From Camarhynchus parvulus (lineage: Eukaryota > Chordata > Aves > Passeriformes > Thraupidae): 64,000 bases of DNA. Below are positions 61,925 through 64,000 of the stretch, in pieces (the stretch's first letter is position 1; each line of letters begins with the position of its first letter). The notes beneath the pieces were generated by a model. That model had not been told where the DNA came from and did not search any database. It worked only from the letters and a program-made list of their open reading frames with translations. The position numbers and the translations under genes are program-made. The stretch covers positions 7,845,024 to 7,909,023 of the forward strand of contig NC_044576.1 in the NCBI RefSeq assembly GCF_901933205.1, in the 5' to 3' direction.

Positions 61925-63663
61925 AAGAGAACTTAATCCAAATTTGTAGTGTATATGTCTTCTGGCCAGATCTAAAGTGCTCTGAGACTGATGGCAGAGA
62001 CTTCATTGCCTTCAATGCCTCCTCTGGCTTTTGGGTCAAGTCAGCCAGTCTAAATGAGTCTTTTATCTCCATGATTAGTGCCTTGCAGCGGATGATATAA
62101 ATTCAGTCTCTCTCTTTTGTCTTGAAATTTCCAAGGCTTATGGGTTTTGTCTGATTTCACCTGAGTGTTCAGCAAACAGCTTGGCACATCACTGTTTGCT
62201 TTTGGTGATTTGATCTGTCCTTTGGGCAGCCACTCAGGCACTTTTTCATTTCAGATGTCCTCATTCACAGCGCGCTGCAGCATTCCTCAAAGCTGGTTCA
62301 GACCCTGAGAGCAAAGCAAAGCAGTGGATTTTAATTTTGGGTTGCAGCTGCTGTTGTCAAAGTTCACTGCATTAAGCATGGATTTCATTTTTACTGCTCT
62401 CTCACAACACCAGGAACTACATTAACTACAAAACACATGTGCTTAAAGTAAGTAAAGTAATGGAGAAATATATTGTTCTGGCTATTTGAAATGTCGCACA
62501 AGATCTTGGGCTCATTTCAGTAGCACAATGAAACCAAGCTGCAGTTTCCACAAAGGTGTAGTTAGGGATGCTTAAAGTGGATAGATTGAATGTTCTTTCA
62601 TTTTCTTTTTTTGTTGCTTCACAGCAGTGCAGCAAACAACTGCCTCCATGTTGTAGCTATGAAGTTATGAAGCATTTTTCTCACTGCCTTCCATTTTGTG
62701 GGAGTTCAGGAGAGAGGATTTGATGATCCCCTGCCTTGTTTGCAGCCATATCCCCTCTATTCAAATTGATCAGCTCTGTATCATCCTCTACTCATCTATT
62801 TTCTCAGCTCAAAAGCCATTACACTGCAACTAATTACCATATTAAACTGTAACTTGAATAAACAAGAAATGGGAAATGGAATGGGTTGGAGAAGACCCCA
62901 CAGTGTCTGTAAAGGATGGCTTGGACACCAAATGTACAAATGTTAAGGTGTAAGTTATCCAGCGGGCTAACTCAGAAAGAAAGGGCTGCACAGCCTTGTG
63001 GGGCTGTCATGAATAAAGGTATGCAGGCTGTAATCTCAGGCTCTGCTCTCCTCACAGCCTTCCCTGAATGCTTCTGTTCCCATTGGTAATGTTTTTCATG
63101 TTTCCTGCTCTGCTTTTGGAGGCCTTTTCTCACCCTTTTCATTCCCTAGCTGTGTCATTGAATAGGTGAGACAATGCCCAAGACAGCCTCAGTGCCTGGC
63201 TGGCAGAAAGGAGAAGAGAAGATTGGTGTTGCTATGGAGCAATGTGAAGGTTACTTCAACCCCTTTGTGTCATTTTGGCTGCAAAAGTGTTGCAGGGGAA
63301 ATCTGCAATAATCCTATTAGTTCTTCTATTTTTTTTCCATCCTTGACTTTAAAAAATTAGTTCTCTAGAAAAAACCCAAAACATTACAGAACAATAATGT
63401 AAGGTGTTGTAAAGCTCATCCTGTATATCTGGTTGCTCTATTCCACACTCTATTCAGTACATCTCTTTCTGTGGCCATCTCTACAACCAGAGTTGTAATA
63501 CACATCAAAAGGTGTCCAGCTCCACCCATCTCTAGGCCCCATATTTAAGAGATTAATATTATGGAAACCATTTTCAAGTTTGAAGTGTCATCCTGAGCAT
63601 TTCAGCCCTGGGATCTCATGTGATTACTTATCTAAATCTTGTTAGTTGTGGATTCCTATGTTG

Positions 63664-63692
63664 CCAAAAAAACCCCAAAACCAAACAAACAC
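63664..63692. repeat. A/C-rich low-complexity tract
   Basis: A7CCCCA4CCA3C-type sequence, closely similar in style to 47611-47640. Confidence 0.75.
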
Positions 63693-64000
63693 TATTTGAA
63701 ACTGCTGGCTACAAATGATGAATGATATTATCATATTACCAAGCAGAGATATGGAATACAACAGTAGTTCTTTTTATATAGTTCATTTTTTATAGTTCCT
63801 TTTCTTCTTGTTAAATAAGATTTTAAGGCATCAAAACAGTTCCCAATAAGCAGATGTTCATGATGCAAGAAGAAAAAAACATTTTTGTTCTTGTCACCCT
63901 TATTGGAAGTCTCAGTCCAAAAGGCAAGGAATGAATACAGAAGGCAGAACCAGTTGAACTGTGGCGCTCACTCATTCCTCCAACATTTCTGAAGTAAGTT

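Larger units (their letters stand above)
60631..64000. other. Unique non-coding stretch, no gene seen
   Basis: Open frames are 94 codons or fewer and not recognisable. A C/A-rich stretch lies at 61850-61924 and an A/C tract at 63664-63692. The last bases (tctgaagtaagtt) contain a donor-like word at the window edge, but nothing before it supports an exon. Confidence 0.6.

Overview
The window looks like non-coding DNA from a bird, most likely a passerine songbird. It reads as the inside of a gene desert or a very long intron. Three things point that way. The background is AT-rich and mostly unique, with little transposon-derived DNA. The one clearly identifiable mobile element, a solo LTR at 41551-42106, resembles an LTR family I remember as abundant in songbirds (recalled, not searched). 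A/C-rich and T/G-rich tracts of the kind common in bird intergenic DNA recur. No open reading frame resembles a protein family I recognise. The longest ones are by-products of minisatellites whose unit is a multiple of three, or lie in GC-rich patches. I found no tRNA, rRNA, snRNA or recognisable microRNA gene, no CRISPR array, and no bacterial or phage features.

Layout. 1-16100 is unique sequence with GC-richer patches near 3740-3915 and 4331-5060, a block that looks conserved at 6340-6680, and short low-complexity tracts. 16110-16500 is a structured segment: two hairpins followed by a compound AT microsatellite with a 24-base higher-order period. 16501-25200 is unique, with one G-quadruplex motif and one overlapping (bistable) hairpin. 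25230-25760 is a GC-rich minisatellite patch. 25761-40700 is unique, with a possible regulatory block near 32.8-33.2 kb and an AT-rich tract at 37258-37338. 40700-42110 is the most eventful part: a 149-base segment containing a TATA-like motif and AATAAA occurs twice, 1059 bases apart, and its second copy is embedded in the solo LTR. 42107-48260 is unique up to an A/C-rich tract and a 60-base-period G-rich minisatellite at 48032-48260. 48261-64000 is unique. It contains a candidate untranslated exon at 53597-53692 with a small CpG cluster about 400 bases downstream, and a perfect 14-base inverted repeat at 60442-60523.

There is no gene system to reconstruct. I found no undescribed multi-gene system. 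The observations most worth checking are the duplicated 149-base unit nested in the LTR, the candidate non-coding exon, the 14-base inverted repeat, and the G-rich 60-base minisatellite. Conservation statements are judgements by eye (balanced composition, homeodomain-like or POU-like motifs, retained CpG) and were not tested by alignment.
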